Source: Verrucomicrobiales bacterium (GTDB taxonomy: Bacteria; Verrucomicrobiota; Verrucomicrobiia; Verrucomicrobiales; DEV007). From it: a stretch of DNA of 64,000 nucleotides. A program made the translations under genes and the position numbers. The stretch spans positions 124,001 through 188,000 of the forward strand of contig JARGPI010000012.1 of the NCBI GenBank assembly GCA_029213005.1, in the 5' to 3' direction. The notes under the pieces were generated by a model, which was given only the letters and a program-made list of their open reading frames with translations, ran no database searches and was not told where the DNA came from. Below are positions 52,005 to 61,423 of the stretch, one piece after another. Position 1 is the stretch's first letter. Every line of letters begins with the position of its first letter.

Positions 52005-53009
52005 ATGATGAAAATTGGACACATTCTTGGTTCACTCGGAATTGCCGCTTTTGCCCTCCTCCTGTCTGGTTGCAAAGATGAGCCTTCCCAGAAACGATTC
52101 GCTTTTGTCACCAATGGCGTGGCTGATTTCTGGACTATCGCCGAGGCCGGCGCCCGGGCTGCAGGAGAAGACTTCGGGGTGGACACCCAGATCCTGATGC
52201 CCTCCGGAATCACCGATCAAAAACAAATGCTCGAAGATCTGATCACAAGGGGCGTGGATGGCATCGCAGTGAGTCCAATCGACCCATCCAACCAGACCGA
52301 AATCATCAACCAGGCAGCTGAGGCGGCAGCGCTCGTGACTCACGACTCGGATGCCCCGGATTCCAATCGCCTTCTCTACATCGGAATGGACAACTACACC
52401 GCAGGCAGGATGTGTGGCCAGTTAGTCAAAGAGGCACTGCCTGACGGTGGCTCGATCATGATCATGATCGGTCGAATGGAACAGGATAATGCCAAACGCC
52501 GCCGCCAGGGTGTGATTGATGAGCTGATGGATCGGTCCGAAGACCCCAGCCGCTACGATCCTCCGGGCACCAAAATCGAGGGCGACAAATACACAATTCT
52601 CGACACCTTGACCGATCAGTTCGACCGCTCCAAAGCCAAGGCCAATGCCGAGGATACCCTTTCCCGATATCCCGAAGTCTCCGCGATGGTTGGCCTCTTT
52701 GCCTACAATCCACCCGCCATTTTGCAGGCTCTTGAGCAGGCCGGAAAACTCAACACCGTGAAAGTAATCGCTTTTGATGAAGACGCCGAGACCCTTGCCG
52801 GAATTCAGAGCGGAGCCGTTTACGGAACCGTCGTTCAGAATCCCTACCAGTATGGTTACAAATCGATTGAACTACTGAAAGCCATCGAATCCGGCGATAA
52901 ATCGATGATTCCCGAAGACCGGTTTATCAATATCGAGGGTCGCCAAATCCGGAAAGACAATGTCGACGAATTCTGGGCCGATTTAAAAATCAAAACCGGT
53001 AAGGAATAA
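52005..53009 (+). CDS. Sugar ABC transporter substrate-binding lipoprotein (orphan)
   Basis: A 334-residue periplasmic binding protein of the RbsB-like type I family. The leader ends LLLSGC, a good lipobox. The fold pattern is clear: KRFAFVTNGVADFW at the start, VDGIAVSPIDPSNQTE, and YGTVVQNPYQYGYKS near the end. It should bind a sugar. No ABC permease or ATPase gene is adjacent; the next gene is on the opposite strand. The two ATG codons at 52005 and 52008 are both possible. Confidence 0.9.
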   Translation: MMKIGHILGSLGIAAFALLLSGCKDEPSQKRFAFVTNGVADFWTIAEAGARAAGEDFGVDTQILMPSGITDQKQMLEDLITRGVDGIAVSPIDPSNQTEIINQAAEAAALVTHDSDAPDSNRLLYIGMDNYTAGRMCGQLVKEALPDGGSIMIMIGRMEQDNAKRRRQGVIDELMDRSEDPSRYDPPGTKIEGDKYTILDTLTDQFDRSKAKANAEDTLSRYPEVSAMVGLFAYNPPAILQALEQAGKLNTVKVIAFDEDAETLAGIQSGAVYGTVVQNPYQYGYKSIELLKAIESGDKSMIPEDRFINIEGRQIRKDNVDEFWADLKIKTGKE

Positions 53010-53024
53010 CGCTTTCCAGCAGAT

Positions 53025-53081
53025 TGTACCCTGTACGATCAGAAATTGTACAGGGTACAGTCGGAAATTGTACAGGGTACA
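53025..53081. repeat. 22-bp-period repeat, locus 5 (three copies)
   Basis: Cores at 53025 (TGTACCCTGTACG), 53047 (TGTACAGGGTACA) and 53069 (TGTACAGGGTACA) start exactly 22 bases apart. The first has its centre flipped relative to the others, yet keeps the period. It lies between convergent genes. Confidence 0.85.
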
Positions 53082-53092
53082 GTCGACGCTCT

Positions 53093-54241
53093 TTAACAGC
53101 AGCCGCCGCTGGGAGAACAACAATCGGACGCGCCCGTCGTTTCGCGGTAATCGAAGCCTTTGGTTTGGCTGGCGGGACGTATCGTGAACTCACTGCAGTC
53201 AAATTCCCCGGCCTCGTCCAGCGGGACTTCCTCCCGGGGTTCGATGAATTCAAAATGGTCGGCGTAGGGCTCCCCCTTCATCATTTCAAAGGTCCGTCCA
53301 CAAACGGCATAACGATAGCCGCGCTCAAGGGTATGCCCGTCGTCGTCGACCACTTTTTTGAAGGGGCCTTTGTAAATTACTGACTGATTTCGCTCCAGAC
53401 AAATCTCATCACTCCCCTTGTAAGCGACCACCGTCATGCTGCGGAACTCGATTCCCTCCACAGTTTGCCAGGGCTCTTTATCAAATTTTAAAACCGAAAC
53501 CCCATAGAAACCGGCATCTTCAAAAGCTTGTAAAAATTCCTGCTCTCCAAAGGCGCCGGATATACAGCCGCTCCAGAGATGCGGATCCTTTTGCAGCTCT
53601 TCGGGAACCTCTTCATCACAAACAATGTCCGAGATCACCGCACGACCGCCGACTTTCAAAATTCGATGAATTTCTTCGAACATCTGACGGCGATTCTTTT
53701 TCGAAACGAGGTTCAGAACGCAGTTGGAAACCACCACATCGACCGAATCATCCTCAACAAGCGGGGCTTTGATCCGCAATTCCTCAGCGAGTTCCTCCGC
53801 CTCGACAAAACTGTTGGCATCGGCAATGGGATTTTCCTGGAGCTTTTCTTCGAGGAGCTCCAAATTCAAACTGAGATCCTGAATCCGACCTTTCCGGAAT
53901 TCGACATTGCTGTGCCCGATCCGCTCAGCCACGACGGGCGCATTGCGTCGCGCCACTTCCAGCATGTCATCCGTCATATCGATCCCGATAACCCGGCCTT
54001 CCGGACCGACCACCTGACTTGCGATAAAGCAGATTTTTCCCGTTCCGCTACCAAGATCCAGAACCGTTTCGCCGGGCTTCACATACTGACTGGGGTCGCC
54101 GCAGCCATAATCCCGCTCAATCACCTCGTCCGGAATCGCTTTGAGATATTGAGGATCGTAATCGACGGGGCAACACAGCGCTGCCTCCTGGGCCTGAGCT
54201 CCAGCAGCATATCGTTCTTTTACAGCAGATTCAGTTTTCAT
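53093..54241 (-). CDS. arsM: ArsM-like arsenic/arsenosugar methyltransferase
   Basis: A 382-residue SAM methyltransferase, longer than many ArsM. The SAM motif is VLDLGSGTGK (60-69). Cys47, Cys174 (VVSNCVLNL) and Cys226 (LWSGCISGA) match the three conserved As(III)-binding Cys of ArsM. The C terminus ends CCSPSGGCC, a possible further metal site. It is 19 bases downstream of the ArsS radical-SAM gene, and such pairs are linked to arsenosugar biosynthesis. Confidence 0.88.
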   Translation of the reverse strand: MKTESAVKERYAAGAQAQEAALCCPVDYDPQYLKAIPDEVIERDYGCGDPSQYVKPGETVLDLGSGTGKICFIASQVVGPEGRVIGIDMTDDMLEVARRNAPVVAERIGHSNVEFRKGRIQDLSLNLELLEEKLQENPIADANSFVEAEELAEELRIKAPLVEDDSVDVVVSNCVLNLVSKKNRRQMFEEIHRILKVGGRAVISDIVCDEEVPEELQKDPHLWSGCISGAFGEQEFLQAFEDAGFYGVSVLKFDKEPWQTVEGIEFRSMTVVAYKGSDEICLERNQSVIYKGPFKKVVDDDGHTLERGYRYAVCGRTFEMMKGEPYADHFEFIEPREEVPLDEAGEFDCSEFTIRPASQTKGFDYRETTGASDCCSPSGGCC

Positions 54242-54260
54242 AGTTAAAATGGATTAAAGG

Positions 54261-55241
54261 TTACGAGAGCGAACCGCCACAGGAGCTTCCACTTCCCGCC
54301 GTGCATCCGAAGCAGTGATTTGCCGTCAGGATAGGTTGATCAGAAAAAGCCTCCACATCGATATCCCAGACATACACCTGGTTTCTTGAGCCGTCGAGGA
54401 TCGGCATTTTCAGCATCTGATTGAAATCACAATCGTAAACTTCGCCCTCCCAACTGACGTTGATTGTGTTCCGACACATCAAACCGTCGATCGTAGCGGG
54501 ATTGAAACTACGGCGGAGCAGTCCCAAATAAGATTCCAGTTCGTCGTTTCGCTTCAAATAGCTCGCAAAACGGGAAATCGGCATATTGGCGATGCAATAA
54601 AGAGAGTTGAAATCGATATCAAAATGCTCCTTCATTTCACTTTTATAGTCCGACTCGAGCTCCGCCTGATCCGGAGGAAGAAATCCTCCACTCGGATTAT
54701 AAACAAAATTCAGAACCAGATTGGGATCGCGTCCATAGCCCAGCTGATTCAACTTCTGGAAAGCGGCGATACTCCGGTCAAACACGCCGTCACCCCGCTG
54801 CTGATTAACATTTTCAGGCTCGTAACACGGCATACTCGCGATGATTTCGACCTCGTTTTCGGCGAGAAAATCCGCCACCCATTCGAAACCGGGCTCGCTG
54901 ATAATCGTCGCGTTAAGCCGATCCATGACCCGGCGCGGCTGGTCAAAATTCCGCACCGCTTTCACCAGTCGGCGAAAGTCCGGAATCATTTCCGGCGTTC
55001 CCCCGGTGAGGTCCAGGGTCGGAATTTCCGTCTTCTCAAACCAATCGAGGATTTTATCGACCGTGTCCCCCGTCATGATCTCCTTCCGCTTCGGCCCGGC
55101 GTTTACATGACAATGCACACAGGTCAGGTTACAGAGCTTACCAATATTGAGCTGCAGAATTTCGGGGCGTTTCCGCTTCAGACGAGAGCCTGAACTGGAG
55201 ACGGCGCGGTCAAAATCATTGATTACATTTGCGATGCCCAT
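54261..55241 (-). CDS. arsS: Arsenosugar biosynthesis radical SAM protein ArsS
   Basis: A 326-residue radical-SAM protein. The iron-sulfur motif is CNLTCVHCHV (Cys37, Cys41, Cys44). DLTGGTPEM near residue 98 is the typical GGxP segment. The C-terminal NHCFGCTAGSGSSCGG supplies further Cys as in the ArsS family. ArsS is thought to add the deoxyadenosyl group to dimethylarsenic to form arsenosugar precursors. It is directly upstream of the ArsM-like gene. Confidence 0.92.
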   Translation of the reverse strand: MGIANVINDFDRAVSSSGSRLKRKRPEILQLNIGKLCNLTCVHCHVNAGPKRKEIMTGDTVDKILDWFEKTEIPTLDLTGGTPEMIPDFRRLVKAVRNFDQPRRVMDRLNATIISEPGFEWVADFLAENEVEIIASMPCYEPENVNQQRGDGVFDRSIAAFQKLNQLGYGRDPNLVLNFVYNPSGGFLPPDQAELESDYKSEMKEHFDIDFNSLYCIANMPISRFASYLKRNDELESYLGLLRRSFNPATIDGLMCRNTINVSWEGEVYDCDFNQMLKMPILDGSRNQVYVWDIDVEAFSDQPILTANHCFGCTAGSGSSCGGSLS

Positions 55242-55373
55242 GGTGTTTAGAGAACGGGGAAGGTGACGTCAATCTAAATCATTTCCTTACCGAATCTGTC
55301 AAAAATTGCCGATTAACTGAAGCCAAATGACTTTAGGAATCATAAATATTTAAGAAAAGCCCACCTTGCAGAA

Positions 55374-55979
55374 ATGATAAACAAGCGTAAGACTTTTTCT
55401 CAGAAACACGAACTTGTAGCGAAACACCAACCAATGTCTACCACCACAGATGCGGTGACTGATGCGATCCGTGGCGCCTTCGGAACACGCCCATGGACCC
55501 ACGGAGAAGCCCTGAAAAAGGCAGGAACAAAGAATGCCTTTGCTCACGCCCTGTCCACCCCGCCCAACCAAATCAAATCGTCGGATGTCAAAAATCTCGT
55601 CAATCAATTGTGGGAACAGGGGATTGTCGAAATCATTCCACCGAAGGATCGGGAACGGACTTTTAAATTTCGCCTTGTCGATCAGCCGGCGGTAGCCCAA
55701 CCGGCCATCGCGGACCGCCCGGAAGATGACGAAGCGATCCTGCTTCAAACCTACAAAAAGCTCAGAACGGAATCCCAGTTCCGCCATGTCTACCTTTCCG
55801 ATATCTTTGAAAAATCAGGCGTCCCGATCGAAAAGATCCATGCCTGGGCCTCCGGCAAAGCCCGCAAATGCGAATTTGAACTGGGACAGGCCGATTGGTC
55901 CCTCGCCACCAAAAGCCAGCGAGATGCGTCGATCAACATCAACGGAACCCACTACCTGACGGTCGGACTTTTAAACTAA
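55374..55979 (+). CDS. Putative DNA-binding protein, partner of a P-loop ATPase
   Basis: A 201-residue basic protein with two possible winged-helix regions: about 25-100 (TDAIRGAFGTRPWTHGEALKKAG, then SSDVKNLVNQLWEQGIVEII) and about 125-200 (HVYLSDIFEKSGVPIEKIHAW). An ATG 20 codons downstream, at 55434 (MSTTTDAV), is an alternative start. No catalytic motif is seen. It ends 26 bases before the ATPase gene on the same strand, so it should form a two-gene operon. The function is unknown. Confidence 0.65.
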   Translation: MINKRKTFSQKHELVAKHQPMSTTTDAVTDAIRGAFGTRPWTHGEALKKAGTKNAFAHALSTPPNQIKSSDVKNLVNQLWEQGIVEIIPPKDRERTFKFRLVDQPAVAQPAIADRPEDDEAILLQTYKKLRTESQFRHVYLSDIFEKSGVPIEKIHAWASGKARKCEFELGQADWSLATKSQRDASININGTHYLTVGLLN

Positions 55980-56004
55980 AAACACCACACACTCAGATTT
56001 GTAA

Positions 56005-58038
56005 ATGACACCATTCACCTCAGACATCGTAACCAATCCCCGAAATCTTGGGCCCGTCGTCGAAAGCCTCAATCAGGATATCCTGACCAAGCTCACCAGA
56101 TTTGTACACAGCATCTGTCAGGATGCACCCCACAAACCGATCCCCTCACCTAAAGTCGAACACCTTGGTTCCATCAACCGCGGTACCGGTAAGTCACACG
56201 TGCTGGGCCGACTCTTCAACTCCGTTTCGACCCGCGCCACCCGGATCTACTTTCCGCCCTTTCAGGACCCAAAGACCGCCTGGAGCCATGTCCTCCATCT
56301 TTTGGTCGAAGAATTTCGCCGTCCCGAGTTCAACTCTGATTCGAAAGATCCCAACGATCCCGATCAGCTCGATGCCTTTGCCCATGGCATCTTCGGTCAC
56401 GCCCTCGCGGAACTGGTCGACCTGCAGCGCGTCACCGTGACCAGCAAAGACGATGTCGATATCGTCCCCTTTTTGCGGGCCGGACTCAGTGATCACTGGG
56501 ATCTCGCCAATCCGGATCTACCACTCACCAAAGCCTTCCACGCCGCTTTTGATGAACTGGAAATCTTTCTCGAAGAACAAATCGATACCCTCCAAAGCGA
56601 TCAGCAAATCAAGTGCAGCAATCTCAGCCCCATCTTGCGTGTCCTCCGACAGTACGCCAAAAACCGGCAGGACTACAAAACCCGAAAGCTCTGTGTGATG
56701 TGGCTGAAATCGATTCCCTACAAAGGAATTGAAGCCTACTCCGAGATCGGGCTGGAAAGTTCCGAGATGGTTCAGGCCGAATCGGAAAACTCAACTATCG
56801 AAGGCAACAGCAGGCAGCGCATCATCGATCTGTGTATCCTCGCCTCCTATTACCGTCCTTTCATCTTCTGTTTCGATCAGGCGGACTACTATGTAAATGA
56901 TGAAGACCTCGCGGGCACCTTCGCCAGCGTTCTCGATTACCTACATCGCTTTGCACCCAATCAAGCCACCATCATTGCCTGTAACAAACAGGTTTGGGAT
57001 ACGATCAAAGGCAGTTTTCAGGAAGCTTTCCTCGATGGCATCTCGAAGGAAATCAACGACCTTCGCGGAATCCAACTGGAGCAGGGTCGCGAGTTGATCA
57101 AACTCCGGATGGGAGAAGGGGAGCAGAAAAAGCTCGACTACATGTTAGACGAGCAGTGGCTCGAATCGCAATTCGGAGCGACCGGAACCGTTGTGGTCCG
57201 GAATTTTCTCCGCGCCTGCGAAACCCGCTACCTTGGATTTGAAATCCCGCTGGAGGAGGCGGACATCGAATCGGTCTTTGAAAACCGTGTGGCCGATCTG
57301 AAATCGAACCGCCAACAGATGCTGACCTATGACGCCGGCCTTCTTCGGTGGATCGTGAACGAGATCATGATTCTCGACTATCCTCATTACCAGTCGGAAT
57401 CATTCAAATCGAAAAAGGACTACTACCCGATCATCTGGGAGAGCGAAGCGGAAGCACCCATCATCTTCGGCTTTGAGTCAGGTGATAACAATGCCACCTG
57501 GGGAGCGCGTCTCCGGGAGGGAAAACGGCTCTTTGACGAGGAGCAAATCCACACCGTACATCTCCGGATCGCGGGCTCCCGCCAAATCCCCCCACCCTCC
57601 TGGAAAATAGCCCCTCAGTTTGCGGAGGCGGAAGAATACTTCCGGATCGTCACGATTCCTTTCGAAGACATTGTCGCAATGCATGCACTGCGCCAGCTCA
57701 CTTTTGACGCCCACGATAAAACCAATGACTTTGATCCTGCTGACATCATGAAGTTTGGTACCAACGAGCTGAAACACATCAGCGAAATGGTTGTCGGTAA
57801 ACCTGCACCTGTCGAGGTTGCTCAACCAGCAGAAAGCGAGTTCAAAGATCTTGCCGAAAAAGTCGAGCAAATGGTGAAACCGGCTCTCTTTATTTCCATG
57901 ACCCAGGTTCGCAATCAGTTACTGACTCAGCACAAAATCTCAGTGACTGAAAACGACATTCTGAGTTCCTGTCATCAGATGGAGAATATCGAAATCTATA
58001 CCACAGGAAATCAGATTTCCCTGAACTACCAGGTTTAG
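56005..58038 (+). CDS. Large P-loop ATPase of unknown function
   Basis: A 677-residue protein. A P-loop-like NRGTGKSH (58-65) is followed by a probable Walker B FIFCFDQADYY with Asp291-Gln292, a form seen in STAND or ORC/Cdc6-like ATPases. The motif lacks the usual first Gly of the Walker A. The C-terminal 60 residues look like a winged-helix (ALFISMTQVRNQLLTQHKIS). No effector domain is seen. It is in an operon with the preceding small protein. It converges on the next gene with a four-base overlap. Roles in DNA handling or defence are speculation. Confidence 0.7.
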   Translation: MTPFTSDIVTNPRNLGPVVESLNQDILTKLTRFVHSICQDAPHKPIPSPKVEHLGSINRGTGKSHVLGRLFNSVSTRATRIYFPPFQDPKTAWSHVLHLLVEEFRRPEFNSDSKDPNDPDQLDAFAHGIFGHALAELVDLQRVTVTSKDDVDIVPFLRAGLSDHWDLANPDLPLTKAFHAAFDELEIFLEEQIDTLQSDQQIKCSNLSPILRVLRQYAKNRQDYKTRKLCVMWLKSIPYKGIEAYSEIGLESSEMVQAESENSTIEGNSRQRIIDLCILASYYRPFIFCFDQADYYVNDEDLAGTFASVLDYLHRFAPNQATIIACNKQVWDTIKGSFQEAFLDGISKEINDLRGIQLEQGRELIKLRMGEGEQKKLDYMLDEQWLESQFGATGTVVVRNFLRACETRYLGFEIPLEEADIESVFENRVADLKSNRQQMLTYDAGLLRWIVNEIMILDYPHYQSESFKSKKDYYPIIWESEAEAPIIFGFESGDNNATWGARLREGKRLFDEEQIHTVHLRIAGSRQIPPPSWKIAPQFAEAEEYFRIVTIPFEDIVAMHALRQLTFDAHDKTNDFDPADIMKFGTNELKHISEMVVGKPAPVEVAQPAESEFKDLAEKVEQMVKPALFISMTQVRNQLLTQHKISVTENDILSSCHQMENIEIYTTGNQISLNYQV

Positions 58039-59873
58039 TTCAAGAGCCGCAGCACAGCGAGCCAGTCGTGATCTGAGGACGGAGCTTCCAAAAGAACGCT
58101 CCCTCCTCCGGATACTTGGTCGTCACCTTTCAGCCCGCCTCCATCGCGGGGATTGAACCAGTCGAGACGGAATTTACCAACCGCATCGGACAAATCGATC
58201 TCCCGCTTCCCGCCCTCTGGTAGATAAACGAGATAAACCTTCCCGCTGTCCGCGAGACAATAAGCTGAGTTATCGTGTTTCGGATTCCCTACTAGCGCGT
58301 CGGCATTGGTCATCTCCTGAAAGGGAATCTTCTCTTTTTCGAAAAACTCAATCGCAATCCGACTGTAGTTCCAGGTCATCGCGCGGGACCGCCAGTCTTC
58401 ACAAAGCAGATCATTCTCCGGGAGTTTGTATCCGAAGTAATACTCCACTCCAACGCCGCCACCCATCAACGTCCCCCAGAGAGCTTGCTTCCGAACCTGC
58501 TCAACGCTGGGATCCGAAAAGTTTGCCGGTGTTCCCGGGTACCCCGGATCCGGAGGGGTACCGGTGTGGGCAGATCCGGGCTCGTCGAACGCCACAATCC
58601 ACGGTTTCCCCGCCTCGCGAGACTTCCGATTCCACTTCACCACCTGCCAGTGACAGTCTTTCACATTGCTGTTCTGCAGCGACGCACCGTCAAGACCGCT
58701 TTCTTGACCAAGTAGTGGTCCGTAAACCTTATCCTGCTGATCGGGATAAGTATGGATAACGATCGGATGCGAATAGGCATCAAGCTTTTCAATATACCCG
58801 GCCATGGCAAGCTGCTGCTCCGTCGACTGGGTATTTTCCTCGCCCAAATTCCAGTTCAAGGCGAGAGCGTGACCGAACCGGGCAATCAGTTCCCGAAGAT
58901 ATAACTTTCGCTCCGGCCCGAGATCGCCGCCATCCAGAGCTGCGGGAACGTCGCCGTTAGCTTTGCCTTTTCGCAAATCGTCATTCTCCGTTTCCTGCAA
59001 TTTGAAGTGGAGGTAGAGCCCCTTCGTTGTCGCATGATCAAAAACCACGCCCCATTGATCCAGCTTGCTGCAATCGTAGTGAAACGTTTCGCCATACTTC
59101 GCAAACGGCCAGACATTGTCGCCATCACCACCGGCATTGTAGGTTAAAAATGAGAACGCATTACAGCCTGTTCCGGATAAATAGTTCAAAGCTCCGATCA
59201 AGCCTTTACCCTTTCCCGCCTTCCAGACAGGATCGCCTTCTTTCCAGTCCTGCAGATGCGGCTCCCAGGTCTTTAAAGGGCACTTCTTTGCTTTGCGGGC
59301 TTCGGTTCCATCAAAATCAGCGTAGCCGAGCAGAGTCTCCGGCGCATCCGCACCGACCTTTAAGAAATACCGCTCACTCCCGGCAAATTGCAGATAGGAT
59401 TTCCCGACATATTGGAGGCGCCCTTCGCCGCGAAAATCACGTCCGGTCTTATCCGAATCTTTGATCTCGAAACTGACGGTTTGCTTCAGAACCGGCTCTC
59501 CGACATCCCCGGAAATCGCAACCTTGGTTCCTTTGACCAAATTGAACTCTGCCGCCCATTTTCCAACCCGGTCGGGACTGAAGTGGACCCGCCATTTATT
59601 ACCTTTGGTTGCGCCAGTTTCGGAGGCGTTTCCATCCGCTGCGAAAAAGCCGGGGATGGTATAGGTAGTGTCGTCACCGTTTCGGAATGTGGCGGTGAGT
59701 CGATAATCGGTAAATGGATTGGGAGCGGTATCCATTTCATCCGCTTCCGGCCCCTCAAGAGTGAAGGTGACTTTATGCCAGGTTTTTAATTCCCCGGATA
59801 CTTCGACTGCTGAGCTGATTCCTGCGGTGAAAAATACACCGAGACTGAAAACGAAAACCTTGAACCACATCAT
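58035..59873 (-). CDS. Secreted DUF5060 glycoside-hydrolase-like protein
   Basis: A 612-residue protein with a signal peptide (about 1-22). Residues about 25-135 are a DUF5060-type beta domain (WHKVTFTLEGPEADEMDTAPNPF). Residues about 155-530 form a TIM-barrel-like glycosidase with NWNLGEENTQS and VAFDEPGSAHTG as probable active-site Glu-bearing strands. The C-terminal part (about 540-610) is a beta domain. The family acts on plant or algal polysaccharides; exact linkage is unknown. Confidence 0.8.
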   Translation of the reverse strand: MMWFKVFVFSLGVFFTAGISSAVEVSGELKTWHKVTFTLEGPEADEMDTAPNPFTDYRLTATFRNGDDTTYTIPGFFAADGNASETGATKGNKWRVHFSPDRVGKWAAEFNLVKGTKVAISGDVGEPVLKQTVSFEIKDSDKTGRDFRGEGRLQYVGKSYLQFAGSERYFLKVGADAPETLLGYADFDGTEARKAKKCPLKTWEPHLQDWKEGDPVWKAGKGKGLIGALNYLSGTGCNAFSFLTYNAGGDGDNVWPFAKYGETFHYDCSKLDQWGVVFDHATTKGLYLHFKLQETENDDLRKGKANGDVPAALDGGDLGPERKLYLRELIARFGHALALNWNLGEENTQSTEQQLAMAGYIEKLDAYSHPIVIHTYPDQQDKVYGPLLGQESGLDGASLQNSNVKDCHWQVVKWNRKSREAGKPWIVAFDEPGSAHTGTPPDPGYPGTPANFSDPSVEQVRKQALWGTLMGGGVGVEYYFGYKLPENDLLCEDWRSRAMTWNYSRIAIEFFEKEKIPFQEMTNADALVGNPKHDNSAYCLADSGKVYLVYLPEGGKREIDLSDAVGKFRLDWFNPRDGGGLKGDDQVSGGGSVLLEAPSSDHDWLAVLRLLN

Positions 59874-59927
59874 CGGACCGGAAATCTAATATAGAATTCC
59901 CGAACCGCTAATGGAAAGGATCTCCGC

Positions 59928-61418
59928 CTAGCGCAGCAGATTCATCATCATAGTGGGATTGATCCCTACCACAATGATCGCAATCATCAGGAAAACCATC
60001 GCGATTCCGGCAGCGGGGCTGACCCGGATTGCGGTGGTCGTGCCACCCGCCGGGGCTTCGCTGAGAAACATAGAGGCTGCGATTTTCAGGTAGTAGTAAA
60101 AACCGGCGCAAGCTCCGATGATACCCACGGCAAGCAACACCCACTGTTCCTGATCAAACGCCAGTTTGAAGACGAAGAGTTTACCGAAGAAACCGGCAGT
60201 CAACGGGATCCCCGCCAAAGAAGTCATCGAGATCAACATCGCAATGGCAAGGAATGGCGAGCGCTTGGCAAGGCCAGCGAAAGAACCCACATTTTCACCG
60301 GTAATACTGGTTCGAAGCGCGGATAGAACCAGGAACGCCAACATTGTCATCAAAAGGTAGGCACCGAGGTAAAATGAAACCACATCGCCCACTGACATGG
60401 CATTTTCCTTCAAAGCTCCCTGCGGAGCCGAGGCCATCGCCATTAAAAGAAAACCGGCATGTGCCACACTGGAGTAAGCCAGGAGACGCTTAAAGTTAGT
60501 CTGCGGCAACGCAACGAAGTTCCCCACAATCAGAGTCAATACAGCGATCACTGTCAGCACAACCGTTACCTTTCCGACGAGCGCTCCACTGCTCAGATAC
60601 AAAGCGGTGATTCTGAGGAAAACGATAAACCCGGCCGCCTTGGAGGCGACTGAAAGAAATGCCGTGATCGGTGTCGGCGCTCCCTGATAAACATCAGGAA
60701 TCCAGTTGTGAAACGGAACCGCACCCACTTTGAAAGCCATCGCCACCAGAATCAACGCAAACGCAAACAGCGCACCGGTCCGATTCACTTCACCGGATGC
60801 GAGGATTTTACCGATCTCAGGAAGCTCCATACTACCGGTCATCCCGTAGAGCCAGGTCATGCCGTAGACCAGAAAGCCGGTGGACAAGGCACCGAGGATC
60901 AAATATTTCACCCCGGCTTCCAGCGATCCCACATTCCGGCGCAGGTAGGCCACCATGATATAGAAAGCGATCGTTACCGTTTCCAGCGAAACAAAAATGC
61001 TTACCAGATGATTAGCCGAAGCCATCCACATCAATCCCGCACAGGCAAACATCGGCAGGGCAAAGAATTCACCCAGACCGGCCTGAGGATGGGCGCCCTC
61101 TTCCGGATCAGCCGTCTGCGCCATTACGATAGGGGCAAAATCGATCGACATGATCAGAACGATCAAGGTTGAGACCAGAGCAATACCTTTAAAGAACAGC
61201 GATTTGGTATCGCCAAAGGCATAAAATTTCCAGAAAACCGAAGTGGCAGCGTCCTTGCTTCCCCACTCTACGGAAAACAGCAATCCGATGACGACGAGAA
61301 GCCCGAGGACTCCAAAATAACCAATCGTTCGCTTGTCGCTGAGATTCGCAAACGCGTCGATCAGCAGCATCAGCAAACCGAGGCAAACCACAATAATTTC
61401 CAGTGAATAAACAGGCAT
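59928..61418 (-). CDS. nuoN: NADH-quinone oxidoreductase subunit N
   Basis: A 496-residue multi-pass protein with about 14 hydrophobic segments. The antiporter-like motifs are present: the FVSLETVTIAFYIMVAY Glu helix and the VGAVPFHNWIPDVYQGAPTP Lys/His helix. NuoN is a proton-pumping subunit of complex I. It is the last nuo gene here, downstream of nuoM, with four copies of the 22-bp repeat in the 95-base gap between them. Confidence 0.96.
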   Translation of the reverse strand: MPVYSLEIIVVCLGLLMLLIDAFANLSDKRTIGYFGVLGLLVVIGLLFSVEWGSKDAATSVFWKFYAFGDTKSLFFKGIALVSTLIVLIMSIDFAPIVMAQTADPEEGAHPQAGLGEFFALPMFACAGLMWMASANHLVSIFVSLETVTIAFYIMVAYLRRNVGSLEAGVKYLILGALSTGFLVYGMTWLYGMTGSMELPEIGKILASGEVNRTGALFAFALILVAMAFKVGAVPFHNWIPDVYQGAPTPITAFLSVASKAAGFIVFLRITALYLSSGALVGKVTVVLTVIAVLTLIVGNFVALPQTNFKRLLAYSSVAHAGFLLMAMASAPQGALKENAMSVGDVVSFYLGAYLLMTMLAFLVLSALRTSITGENVGSFAGLAKRSPFLAIAMLISMTSLAGIPLTAGFFGKLFVFKLAFDQEQWVLLAVGIIGACAGFYYYLKIAASMFLSEAPAGGTTTAIRVSPAAGIAMVFLMIAIIVVGINPTMMMNLLR

Positions 61419-61423
61419 TGAAT

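Noticed and set aside
55374..58038. Assignment of the two-gene module as a phage-defence system
   Set aside because: No nuclease, TIR, protease or other effector domain is visible, and no neighbouring defence genes; left as unknown.
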